Source: Candidatus Ethanoperedens thermophilum (GTDB lineage: Archaea > Halobacteriota > Methanosarcinia > Methanosarcinales > EX4572-44). Taken from it: DNA of 5,775 nucleotides. The stretch's first letter is position 1. Every line of letters begins with the position of its first letter. Shown here one piece after another: positions 1 through 5,697 of this stretch. The DNA is taken from contig WNEG01000038.1 in NCBI GenBank assembly GCA_012910725.1, positions 1 to 5,775 of the forward strand. Reading direction: 5' to 3'. The notes under the pieces were generated by a model. That model was not told the origin of the DNA, did not search any database, and saw only the letters and a program-made list of their open reading frames with translations. The position numbers and the translations under genes were made by a program.

Positions 1-115
1 ATTCCAGGTCTGCTCAGGCAACATGCCTTCTCAAGATAGAACCAAAGAGACTTCAACAGAACAGAAACCTGTTAAATTAGAAACCAGAACTTCTAAAGAT
101 AATTTGATAGCCTCA
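1..115. repeat. Long direct repeat, copy A
   Basis: This stretch recurs at 4391-4507. By hand alignment the two copies differ by four substitutions and two one-base indels, so about 111 of 117 aligned columns are identical. Copy A begins at the very first base of the window and may extend further upstream. The two copies bracket the three exported-protein genes, and copy B sits directly before hemB. This suggests duplication of a boundary sequence during insertion or rearrangement of the block. The similarity ends at a shared GCCTCA; after that the copies diverge, each running into its own TATA-like sequence. Confidence 0.95.
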
Positions 116-151
116 CAAAACGATACTGGTGAAATAGATATTTTTATATAG
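2..151 (+). CDS. Possible 3' end of an upstream gene (partial)
   Basis: The frame beginning at base 2 is open for 49 codons from the window edge to a TAG at 149-151. It encodes a hydrophilic Lys/Thr/Glu-rich tail with no recognisable domain. The start lies outside the window. Support: the same frame in copy B of the repeat is also open and ends just before hemB, which fits the C-terminus of a gene that once preceded hemB. Against: one base is missing near position 19 relative to copy B, so the two copies are in register only downstream of that point, and the substitutions inside the frame change residues (Met/Thr, Ser/Phe) rather than being silent. If the true upstream frame is that of copy B, this copy would instead stop at 78-80. 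In known archaeal gene orders hemA often precedes hemB, so a hemA tail is conceivable, but nothing here identifies it. Confidence 0.3.
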   Translation, partial: FQVCSGNMPSQDRTKETSTEQKPVKLETRTSKDNLIASQNDTGEIDIFI

Positions 152-167
152 TAAAGAGATTTATATC
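143..167 (+). promoter_or_regulatory. Candidate archaeal TATA promoter for the exported-protein block
   Basis: Two TATA-like octamers lie in this stretch: TTTATATA around 143-150 and TTTATATC at 160-167, the latter preceded by purine-rich AAAGAGA that could serve as a BRE. Archaeal transcription usually starts about 25 nt downstream of the box centre. The second box would therefore start transcripts near 188-192 and give a leader of about 50 nt carrying the GGAGG site at 233. The placement is inferred from sequence alone. Confidence 0.4.
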
Positions 168-232
168 TACTAATTATCACCTCATCATACTAAAATTAGA
201 AGGACGATGGGTGGATAAAATATAAAAAAATA

Positions 233-237
233 GGAGG
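233..237 (+). promoter_or_regulatory. Ribosome binding site for the 243 gene
   Basis: A GGAGG core lies 5 nt before the ATG at 243 in a purine-rich context. It decides the start in favour of 243 over the in-frame Met codon 16, which has no such site. Confidence 0.8.
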
Positions 238-242
238 AAAAA

Positions 243-2111
243 ATGATTAAAATAAAAAGCAAAAAAGAGAGTAAGATAAGAAAAACAATGAGTACATTGG
301 GCATTTTTGCAGTAGTTCTGGCTGTTTTAGCTATTGGAATGGCAGGAACTGTAGAGGCAAAATCGATGTACCTGATTGCAGATCATCACACTGCACAGTT
401 TGATGCATGGAATATCAACCCTGGCGGCACAGTAGTTTATCAAGCAACCTATATGCTTAGTTATTCTGCCGATCCGGCTGGAGTAGCAATTGCTGAGGAG
501 TATGATGCGACAGGGAGTGTAATAAACGCAACTCTGTTTATTACAAGTGAATTCGATCCAGGAGTTGAGATAGTAGATGCAACAACAATGACTCCAATTG
601 GTAGTGCTACTGGTCCATCAAATCTTGCTGGAATTGATGTAGACAATGCAAATGATATCATTTACACATTGCTTAGAGGCTCATCTGACCTCTATGTATA
701 CGACTGGGATCCCATCACATATACCCTCACGCCCATAACAGGACTCGATCCTATTACATTGCCAGGCCATTCTGGCGGTTTTGGTATCGCACTTGATGAT
801 AAAAACGGCATATTATGGGTTACAGATACATATAGTACCCCTGCAATGGCTAGAGCATACGACACTACAACTTGGACTGAAGATACGAGCAAGAGCTTTA
901 CTCCATCTCACATGCCAGTTGACATTGCAGTTGATAGCCAAAGAGGATTTGTTTATACTGTTTCTATGAGTAGTGGTGCAGGAACAGGAGCAGGATCCAC
1001 TTTACTCTGCAAATATGACATAGCAACAGGGACAGAAACAATGGTTGACACAGGACACGAAGGTGTTGGTGTTGCTGTTGATGAAGATACCGGTTATGTG
1101 TATGTAACTGGTGGATATTATGACTCCTGTGGCCCTATTGTAGATATCTGGGATACCTCTACTAGCCCATGGACACAAGTGCAAACAGCTAGCGTTTCTG
1201 GAAGTCCAGCAGGAATATGTATACCACGTGCAGGGGGTGTAGTTTTTAATCCTCTTAACATCATCAAAGATGATGGAATTCCAACAGGCGGATCTGTAAC
1301 ACCGGGAGCTACAATTGGATACAACATTTGCTATGACAACGCAAAAAACAATTACACAGTGAACAACGTGACGATTTTAGATCAGCTTTCGACCAATTTG
1401 ACATTTGTATCAGCTACTGGCGGAGGGATATATGATTCTGCAACTCACACGGTTACTTGGGATATCGGAACACTCCCTGCTTTGAATCCACAGCAATGCG
1501 TACAATTGATAGTAACAGTAAATCCTGCTATTGCTTCAAACACCACCGTCATTAACAGTGCTACCATAAACAGCAATGAAACTGCTACCACGACAGTAAC
1601 TGAGACTACTGATGTAGCCACCACCACTGGCATCTGCTTCACGATAGATTTGAAAGCCGGGTGGAATGCAATCTCGTTCCCAGTCAATATGACAAATCCA
1701 AGTATTAGTAACATATTCAGTGGATTGTCATGTTACTTCGTATATACATGGGATTCAGTAGGACACCAATATGTCAAGGAAACTGGTGACGTTCAGGTAT
1801 GTGAAGGATATTGGGTCTTTGTGCCTGGTGATACGAGCATAACGGTTTGTGGAATACCTGTTTGTGAATGCAAAGTGGATCTAACCGCAGGTTGGAATAT
1901 GCTTGGGTCAATAGCGATTGACACGAACATAGTGAATCCAAACGATATGCCAGATTATTCAGTGTGGGATAAAGCATACGCATGGCTTCCGGGCGGCTAT
2001 CTGTACATAAAGACACAGAACATTGATCCATGCAAAGGATACTGGGTACTCGCATTCAATGATTGTACATTGACTATTGAACCAGCACCACCAGTGCCAC
2101 CGTATCCTTGA
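243..2111 (+). CDS. Secreted beta-propeller / DUF11 protein with two C-terminal GWN-GYW modules
   Basis: A 622-residue exported protein of unknown specific function. Residues 1-39 are a signal peptide: a basic N-terminus with many Lys, a hydrophobic core around 19-34, and likely cleavage after VEA at 39. Residues about 45-330 carry repeated units of the form G(I/V)A(L/V)D...G..YV(T) followed by YD..T, the pattern of a YVTN/NHL-like beta-propeller with perhaps six blades. Residues about 336-450 resemble a DUF11 surface domain (PGATIGYNICYDN, then TVTWDIGTL). Residues 465-540 and 543-613 are two copies of a module beginning L.AGWN and ending in C.GYWV, each with further cysteines (520/536 and 597/608) that could form disulfides. 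Several N-glycosylation sequons are present. The C-terminus is a short Pro-rich tail with no membrane segment or sorting signal, so the protein is either released or held by partners. The next gene starts 94 bp downstream, beyond a terminator-like hairpin. Domain names come from pattern recognition; a surface binding or structural role is inference. Confidence 0.9.
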   Translation: MIKIKSKKESKIRKTMSTLGIFAVVLAVLAIGMAGTVEAKSMYLIADHHTAQFDAWNINPGGTVVYQATYMLSYSADPAGVAIAEEYDATGSVINATLFITSEFDPGVEIVDATTMTPIGSATGPSNLAGIDVDNANDIIYTLLRGSSDLYVYDWDPITYTLTPITGLDPITLPGHSGGFGIALDDKNGILWVTDTYSTPAMARAYDTTTWTEDTSKSFTPSHMPVDIAVDSQRGFVYTVSMSSGAGTGAGSTLLCKYDIATGTETMVDTGHEGVGVAVDEDTGYVYVTGGYYDSCGPIVDIWDTSTSPWTQVQTASVSGSPAGICIPRAGGVVFNPLNIIKDDGIPTGGSVTPGATIGYNICYDNAKNNYTVNNVTILDQLSTNLTFVSATGGGIYDSATHTVTWDIGTLPALNPQQCVQLIVTVNPAIASNTTVINSATINSNETATTTVTETTDVATTTGICFTIDLKAGWNAISFPVNMTNPSISNIFSGLSCYFVYTWDSVGHQYVKETGDVQVCEGYWVFVPGDTSITVCGIPVCECKVDLTAGWNMLGSIAIDTNIVNPNDMPDYSVWDKAYAWLPGGYLYIKTQNIDPCKGYWVLAFNDCTLTIEPAPPVPPYP

Positions 2112-2156
2112 TGGAGGTATAGCCTGAAATAGAAAAGAAAAAATGGAAAAAATTCT

Positions 2157-2190
2157 CCCCTGTCCCTCTGGCAGGGGTTTTATTTATTTT
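2157..2190 (+). terminator. Hairpin with T-rich tail between the first and second exported genes
   Basis: CCCCTG at 2157-2162 pairs perfectly with CAGGGG at 2172-2177 around a 9-nt loop and is followed directly by TTTTATTTATTTT (2178-2190). This is the shape of an intrinsic terminator in an otherwise AT-rich gap. It lies after the stop of the 243 gene and immediately before the GGAGG of the next gene. It could therefore end the first transcript, attenuate read-through into the downstream pair, or act as an RNA-stabilising or processing stem. Archaeal termination depends mainly on the U tract, so the hairpin's role is inferred. Confidence 0.6.
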
Positions 2191-2195
2191 GGAGG
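2191..2195 (+). promoter_or_regulatory. Ribosome binding site deciding the start at 2206
   Basis: A GGAGG core lies 10 nt before ATG 2206, the first codon of a typical signal peptide (MKKRIVALIV...). An in-frame ATG at 2143 would place the hairpin and this site inside the coding region and would put 21 unconvincing residues before the signal peptide. The start is therefore taken at 2206. Confidence 0.75.
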
Positions 2196-2205
2196 TAAAA
2201 GAAAA

Positions 2206-3048
2206 ATGAAGAAAAGAATAGTAGCCCTGATAGTATTTGTAATAGCATCCGTTATTTTTATGCCTTTGGCATTATGTGCAGAGACGTGGAAGATTGATTT
2301 GAATATAACGTCAGAAAGCGGCCCATTGGATGTAGCGACGTTTGGAATCGCTCAAAATGCAACTGATGGGTTTGACACAGCGTTTGACGATTTTCAAGCG
2401 CCGATTCCACCAGCAGAATCTTATATGAGGGCATATTTCTACTATCCAAGTAATCCTGAATTTAAGAGAGAGTTGACAACAAGTTATATCGCACCAGTGG
2501 ATTTATTGAATTGGTCATTGCAAATCGAATATAAAGGTAGCGGTTCTACCAATGTCACGATCACATGGAGTCCAGTTGAGATATCAAATTATACTGTCTT
2601 GTTTCATGCACAAAGTGAAGACATAAGTATGTCTGAAAGTGGGTCGTATACGTTTGCCGCAGAGCCAGAGACGTATACCTTTAATATAACCGCTGCACAC
2701 ATTACTATAACGCCAACACCGACACCTACACCTACACCAGCACCAACAAATAGCGGAAGTCATGCTACCACCACGACACCTCAAACCACGCCACAAACTA
2801 CGATTAACCAGACAGAGACATCAGTACCTGCACAAAATACTACAACACCGTCCACGACACCTCAAACCACGCCACAAACTACGATTAACCAGACAGAGAC
2901 ATCAGTACCTGCACAAAATACTACAACACCGACGCCAACTCCTACTGAAGAAACGCAGCCATCTAAAATACCTGGATTTGAATATACATCTGTAATAATT
3001 GGACTTTTAATAGTTATATCAGTAATGAAAAGGAGGAGAAATCTATGA
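2206..3048 (+). CDS. Surface protein with Thr/Pro stalk and PGF-CTERM anchor
   Basis: A 280-residue exported protein. Residues 1-25 form a signal peptide (MKKR, hydrophobic core, probable cleavage after LCA). Residues about 28-164 are a beta-rich domain containing DVATFG, ATDGFDT, RAYFYYP and ELTTSYIA, clearly homologous to the N-terminal half of the next gene's product. Residues 168-250 are a low-complexity Thr/Pro/Gln stalk with TPTPTP runs and two identical tandem units of 27 residues; Asn-X-Thr sequons suggest glycosylation. Residues 254-280 are a sorting signal: IPGFE at 255-259, a hydrophobic stretch at about 260-274, then KRRR. This matches PGF-CTERM, which archaeosortase A is known to process for covalent lipid attachment at the archaeal surface. 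The stop codon overlaps the start of the next gene, so the two are translationally coupled. Ligand and function are unknown. Confidence 0.9.
   Translation: MKKRIVALIVFVIASVIFMPLALCAETWKIDLNITSESGPLDVATFGIAQNATDGFDTAFDDFQAPIPPAESYMRAYFYYPSNPEFKRELTTSYIAPVDLLNWSLQIEYKGSGSTNVTITWSPVEISNYTVLFHAQSEDISMSESGSYTFAAEPETYTFNITAAHITITPTPTPTPTPAPTNSGSHATTTTPQTTPQTTINQTETSVPAQNTTTPSTTPQTTPQTTINQTETSVPAQNTTTPTPTPTEETQPSKIPGFEYTSVIIGLLIVISVMKRRRNL
2771..2931 (+). repeat. Perfect 80-bp tandem duplication in the stalk coding region
   Basis: Bases 2771-2850 are repeated without any mismatch at 2852-2931, a period of 81 bp (27 codons, so the frame is kept). Each unit encodes TTPQTTPQTT followed by INQTETSVPAQNTTTP. 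The absence of even silent differences indicates recent duplication or ongoing homogenisation, and the region is expected to vary in copy number between strains. It lengthens the stalk between the folded domain and the membrane anchor. Confidence 0.97.
3032..3036 (+). promoter_or_regulatory. Ribosome binding site for the 3045 gene, inside the previous gene
   Basis: A GGAGG core within the Lys/Arg codons that end the previous gene lies 8 nt before ATG 3045 and 14 nt before the alternative ATG 3051. The spacing favours 3045. The ATGA overlap (start 3045, stop 3046-3048) indicates coupled translation. Confidence 0.75.
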
Positions 3049-4124
3049 ATATGAAGATAATAGCACAGATATTTGTAATAATATTGTTTCTTACTTCTGC
3101 CATACCATTGGTGTGTGCACAAGAACAACTTAAAGCAGACCTGAAGGTGACTTCCAATGTAGCGAGCGATGTGGCAACATTTGGTGCTGCTGAAGATGCA
3201 ACGGAAGGCTTTGATACTGGTTATGATGAACCACAAATAGGGCCCCCTCCAAGTCCTCCTTATCTGCGAGCTTATTTCTATTACCCGAATAGTACTTATA
3301 CGCCACCAGACCCGCCATCCGGGAATCTCACTACTGCTGATCTTATTATCACTGAATTAACTACGAGCTATATTGCACTGGGGGGCATATTAGAGTGGCC
3401 TCTGAAGATAGATTATGCAAATACTACGACCGGGTTCACTAACATCACTATTGCATGGAATTTGAGTGAAGTACCAGAGGAATATCTTGTTTCTCTTCAT
3501 ACAGATGAAGGGGCTATCAACATGCGTGAACGCTTGTCATATACGATTAATACGTCAAAATCGAGTGGGTCTTATGAATTTAACATAACCGCAGCAAAAG
3601 ATTTGATATCACCAATAATAACTAACGTAACTGCAATGGAGATAACAAACAATTCTGCAATCATAACATGGGATACAGATGAAAGTTCCAATAGTCTGGT
3701 CAAATACGATATAGAATCTGAAAACTACACACTAACAGCATATAATGCAACAAATATAACATCACATAGAATAGAGCTTACAGGACTCTCACAGAACACA
3801 ACTTATTATTATGTTGTGAACAGCACAGATCAAAATGGAAATTCTAATGAGAGTGTAGAACATAATTTCATTACAAAGGCACCTTCACCCTGTTTCATCG
3901 CCACCGCTGCCTATGGCACACCGATGCACGAAGATATAAATGTGCTGCGTGATTTCAGAGATAGATACCTGATGACGAATCCAGTCGGCAGAACCTTCGT
4001 TAAAGTTTATTATAAGACGAGCCCACCAATTGCAGATGTAATAAGCGAAAACGAAGGATTGAGAACGATAGTAAGAGATGGCCTGGTTAAGCCTCTGGTG
4101 TATATTTCAAGGTTGTTTGTATGA
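3045..4124 (+). CDS. Exported protein: shared domain + FN3 + CFI-box-CTERM
   Basis: A 359-residue exported protein. Residues 1-25 are a signal peptide, with likely cleavage after VCA. Residues about 28-184 are a paralogue of the folded domain of the preceding gene: DVATFG, ATEGFDTGYD, a Pro-rich turn, LRAYFYYP, ELTTSYIA, then FTNITIAWN and EFNITAAK. Residues about 189-278 form a fibronectin type III-like domain (SAIITWDTDE, LTGLSQNTTYYYVV, FITK). Residues 283-359 begin CFIATAAYGTPM and continue RDFRDRYLMTNPVGR to a hydrophobic end. This is the CFI-box-CTERM region found at the ends of many prokaryotic exported proteins; its exact function is unknown to me but it is thought of as a C-terminal localisation element. 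Many Asn-X-Ser/Thr sequons occur. The gene overlaps its upstream partner by 4 bp, so the two paralogues are probably made in a fixed ratio. The ligand is unknown. Confidence 0.9.
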   Translation: MNMKIIAQIFVIILFLTSAIPLVCAQEQLKADLKVTSNVASDVATFGAAEDATEGFDTGYDEPQIGPPPSPPYLRAYFYYPNSTYTPPDPPSGNLTTADLIITELTTSYIALGGILEWPLKIDYANTTTGFTNITIAWNLSEVPEEYLVSLHTDEGAINMRERLSYTINTSKSSGSYEFNITAAKDLISPIITNVTAMEITNNSAIITWDTDESSNSLVKYDIESENYTLTAYNATNITSHRIELTGLSQNTTYYYVVNSTDQNGNSNESVEHNFITKAPSPCFIATAAYGTPMHEDINVLRDFRDRYLMTNPVGRTFVKVYYKTSPPIADVISENEGLRTIVRDGLVKPLVYISRLFV

Positions 4125-4390
4125 GGGACAGGATGAGAGAAATAGCAAATACCTGAAAAGTGGGAGTTAAAAATATAAGTTTCTTTGATCAAACTTTCTT
4201 TGTCAACTAAATCATGCAGAAGACACGACTGTTACTCAGTGGTCACTTGGTTCGTAGCCCCGACAGAGTCAGAGAAAAAGCAATACGTTATAGCTGGATA
4301 AGCTTGAATTAATCTCTAAATTCCATTTTATTTTCAATAGGATATTTTTGATTGAATAAGACTAATATAACTACAAAAAACCAGATAAAA
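4125..4390. other. AT-rich gap with no supported gene
   Basis: I see no RNA gene or convincing coding region here. A 32-codon ORF (4214-4312) lacks a ribosome binding site and a recognisable product. The 3' end of the exported-protein block probably terminates in the first part of this gap. The stretch from about 4311 to 4390 is very AT-rich and leads straight into copy B of the long repeat. It may contain decayed sequence from the event that separated hemB from its former neighbour. Confidence 0.6.
4177..4208 (+). terminator. Possible terminator region after the exported-protein block
   Basis: AAGTTT (4177-4182) and AAACTT (4191-4196) form a short inverted repeat that encloses most of the perfect palindrome TTTGATCAAA (4184-4193). 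The motif TTCTTTGATCAAACT at 4181 is followed at 4196 by the near-copy TTCTTTGTCAACT. The sequence is pyrimidine-rich on the coding strand about 55-80 nt after the stop at 4124, which would suit U-tract-dependent archaeal termination. The T runs are short, so the call is weak. Confidence 0.25.
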
Positions 4391-4507
4391 ATTCCAGGTC
4401 TGCTCAGGCCAACACGCCTTCTCAAGATAGAACCAAAGAGACTTCAACAGAACAGAAACCTGTTAAATTAGAAACCAGAACTTTTAAAGCTGAATTTGAC
4501 AGCCTCA
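4391..4507. repeat. Long direct repeat, copy B, upstream of hemB
   Basis: Second copy of the sequence at 1-115. It has one extra C near 4409-4410, one extra G near 4480-4492, and four substitutions. Unlike copy A it is preceded by AT-rich sequence visible in the window (ending CCAGATAAAA), so the left edge of similarity may be the true junction if copy A continues differently upstream. Confidence 0.95.
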
Positions 4508-4513
4508 ATCCCC

Positions 4514-4524
4514 AAAATATATAT
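4514..4524 (+). promoter_or_regulatory. Candidate TATA box of hemB
   Basis: AAAATATATAT is centred about 28 nt before the hemB ATG at 4549. With archaeal spacing, transcription would start at or within a few bases of the start codon, giving a leaderless or nearly leaderless mRNA. This agrees with the absence of a GGAGG-like site before 4549, in contrast to the three upstream genes. Confidence 0.45.
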
Positions 4525-4548
4525 TCCAACATGGTTGTCTGACTGACT

Positions 4549-5535
4549 ATGTTTCCAATTACTCGAATGCGTAGACTGCGTTCAGCTAAAGTTAAACAGA
4601 TGGTGCAGGAGACAAAACTTGATGCTTCTGATTTTGTTTATCCTTTGTTTGTGGATGAGAATATAACAAAACCAGTGAAGGTAGCGTCCATGCCTGGTGT
4701 TTTTCGCCTGCCTGTTGATGGTGTTGTAAGCGAGGTACGGGAAGTGTGCGAACTCGGCATTCCTGCTGTAATTCTCTTTGGCGTGCCGCGTGATAAGGAT
4801 GAAAACGGTACTCATGCGTGGGGAAACAATGATGTGGTCCAGAGGGCGGTGCGACAGGTAAAAGCTGAATTTGGCGATGACATCTATGTTATTACTGATG
4901 TGTGCCTGTGCGAGTACACGAATCATGGTCACTGTGGTGTGATTGACGGGGAGCAGATTTTAAATGACCAAACGCTTGAACTTCTTGGCAAAACTGCAGT
5001 AAGTCATGTGGCTTCCGGGGCCGATATGGTTGCACCCTCCGGAATGATGGATGGGATGGTGCAGGCAACTCGCACAAGCCTTGACATGGAAGGCTACACT
5101 GATGTGCCAATTATGTCGTATGCAGCCAAGTATGCATCAAACTTCTATGGGCCTTTCAGGGATGCAGCCGATTCTAGCTACACGTTTGGCGATCGCAGTA
5201 CCTACCAGATGAATCCTGCAAATAGTGATGAAGCGCTGCGAGAGGTGGAACTGGACATTGCCGAGGGTGCAGACATCGTTATGGTGAAGCCAGCACTGCC
5301 GTACCTGGATGTACTGTATCGGATTAAACAACGGTTTCAGATGCCTACCGCCGCGTATCATGTAAGTGGTGAGTACTCGATGATAAAAGCTGCAGCACAA
5401 CTCGGCTGGCTTGATGACAAACGTACGATGTACGAATCGCTTATAGCCATCAAGCGAGCTGGTGCAGACATCATCATTACTTATGCCGCGAAACAACTAT
5501 GCCTCAACAATTACTTTTCGTCCAGTTTAGAATGA
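4549..5535 (+). CDS. hemB: Porphobilinogen synthase (delta-aminolevulinate dehydratase)
   Basis: This cytosolic enzyme condenses two 5-aminolevulinate molecules to porphobilinogen, the committed pyrrole precursor of siroheme, heme, F430 and cobamides. The 328 residues match the family's usual length. The N-terminus MFPITRMRRLR is the family's typical start. Residues 115-130 (ITDVCLCEYTNHGHCG) hold the three zinc-binding cysteines 119, 121 and 129, marking the zinc-dependent type. Lys194 (SYAAKYAS) and Lys247 (VMVKPALPYLD) are the two active-site lysines, the latter being the Schiff-base position. GPFRDAADS (201-209), APSGMMDG (162-169) and YHVSGEYSM (270-278) are further conserved active-site segments. 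No key residue is missing. Base composition looks more GC-rich than in the exported-protein genes upstream, as expected of a core gene. There is no Shine-Dalgarno; the TATA-like box at 4514 suggests its own leaderless transcript. Other tetrapyrrole genes are not in the window. Confidence 0.97.
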   Translation: MFPITRMRRLRSAKVKQMVQETKLDASDFVYPLFVDENITKPVKVASMPGVFRLPVDGVVSEVREVCELGIPAVILFGVPRDKDENGTHAWGNNDVVQRAVRQVKAEFGDDIYVITDVCLCEYTNHGHCGVIDGEQILNDQTLELLGKTAVSHVASGADMVAPSGMMDGMVQATRTSLDMEGYTDVPIMSYAAKYASNFYGPFRDAADSSYTFGDRSTYQMNPANSDEALREVELDIAEGADIVMVKPALPYLDVLYRIKQRFQMPTAAYHVSGEYSMIKAAAQLGWLDDKRTMYESLIAIKRAGADIIITYAAKQLCLNNYFSSSLE

Positions 5536-5565
5536 GTACTGTGCCCTGCTGAAAACTGGTCACGA

Positions 5566-5603
5566 TTTTTTTTCAACGTATAGGAAAGTATAAACATACT
5601 TCC
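5566..5603 (+). terminator. T8 tract and hairpin after hemB
   Basis: Eight consecutive T (5566-5573) lie about 30 nt after the hemB stop, the kind of U tract at which archaeal RNA polymerase terminates. It is followed by a stem with AAGTAT (5586-5591) and ATACTT (5596-5601) around AAAC, extended past a one-base bulge by GG/CC (5583-5584 with 5602-5603). The T tract precedes the hairpin, so this is not a bacterial-type terminator; the stem may instead serve 3' end protection or a convergent transcript. Confidence 0.5.
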
Positions 5604-5628
5604 TCCCCTCGCATCTGAAATTCGGTAC

Positions 5629-5646
5629 ATGATGAAAATACATCAT
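5629..5646. repeat. Short inverted repeat ATGATG/CATCAT
   Basis: ATGATG (5629-5634) and CATCAT (5641-5646) are perfect complements around AAAATA. Stem stability is low. It is one of several dyads between hemB and the window end. Confidence 0.5.
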
Positions 5647-5676
5647 ACGTTATTTGTTGCACTTAATTGCTGCGCA

Positions 5677-5697
5677 CTTGATTACTTCGTAATCAAG
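5677..5697. repeat. Perfect 9-bp palindrome with 3-nt loop
   Basis: CTTGATTAC (5677-5685) and GTAATCAAG (5689-5697) are exact reverse complements around TTC. The right arm is also the start of the first 21-nt repeat unit that follows. It could be a protein-binding dyad or an RNA stem, or a by-product of repetitive coding sequence on the minus strand. Confidence 0.7.

Larger units (their letters stand above)
4366..4542 (+). pseudogene. Possible 3' remnant of the gene that once preceded hemB
   Basis: The frame is open from 4366 through copy B of the repeat and ends at TGA 4540-4542, 6 nt before the hemB start. In the shared part it reads the same Lys/Thr/Glu-rich tail (PSQDRTKETSTEQKPVKLET) as the frame ending at 151. 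There is no start codon or coding-like sequence before 4390. This fits a truncated 3' end left attached to hemB after a rearrangement, with the full gene now lying upstream of the window. It could equally be non-coding leader sequence that happens to lack stops. Confidence 0.3.

Noticed and set aside
2143..2205. Upstream in-frame ATG extending the second exported protein by 21 residues
   Set aside because: It has no ribosome binding site, spans the terminator-like hairpin and precedes a textbook signal peptide that starts at 2206 behind GGAGG.
2206..3120. Lipoprotein lipobox at the cysteines near the end of both signal peptides (LALC, PLVC)
   Set aside because: The residue before the cysteine is Leu or Val rather than Gly, Ala or Ser, and normal signal peptidase cleavage one residue later fits well.
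461..3318. Many minus-strand open frames opposite the exported-protein genes
   Set aside because: They lie inside strongly supported plus-strand genes, lack start signals and give no recognisable domains.
4214..4312. A 32-codon ORF in the gap before copy B
   Set aside because: It begins right after a stop in frame, has no Shine-Dalgarno or TATA-like sequence at a fitting distance, and resembles no family I recognise.
4125..4390. tRNA or other RNA gene serving as an integration site
   Set aside because: No cloverleaf, TTCRANNC-type arm or other RNA gene pattern could be found by eye near either repeat copy.
1..4507. Insertion sequence or integron-like element
   Set aside because: No transposase or integrase gene and no terminal inverted repeats are visible; the flanking repeats are also far longer than usual target-site duplications.
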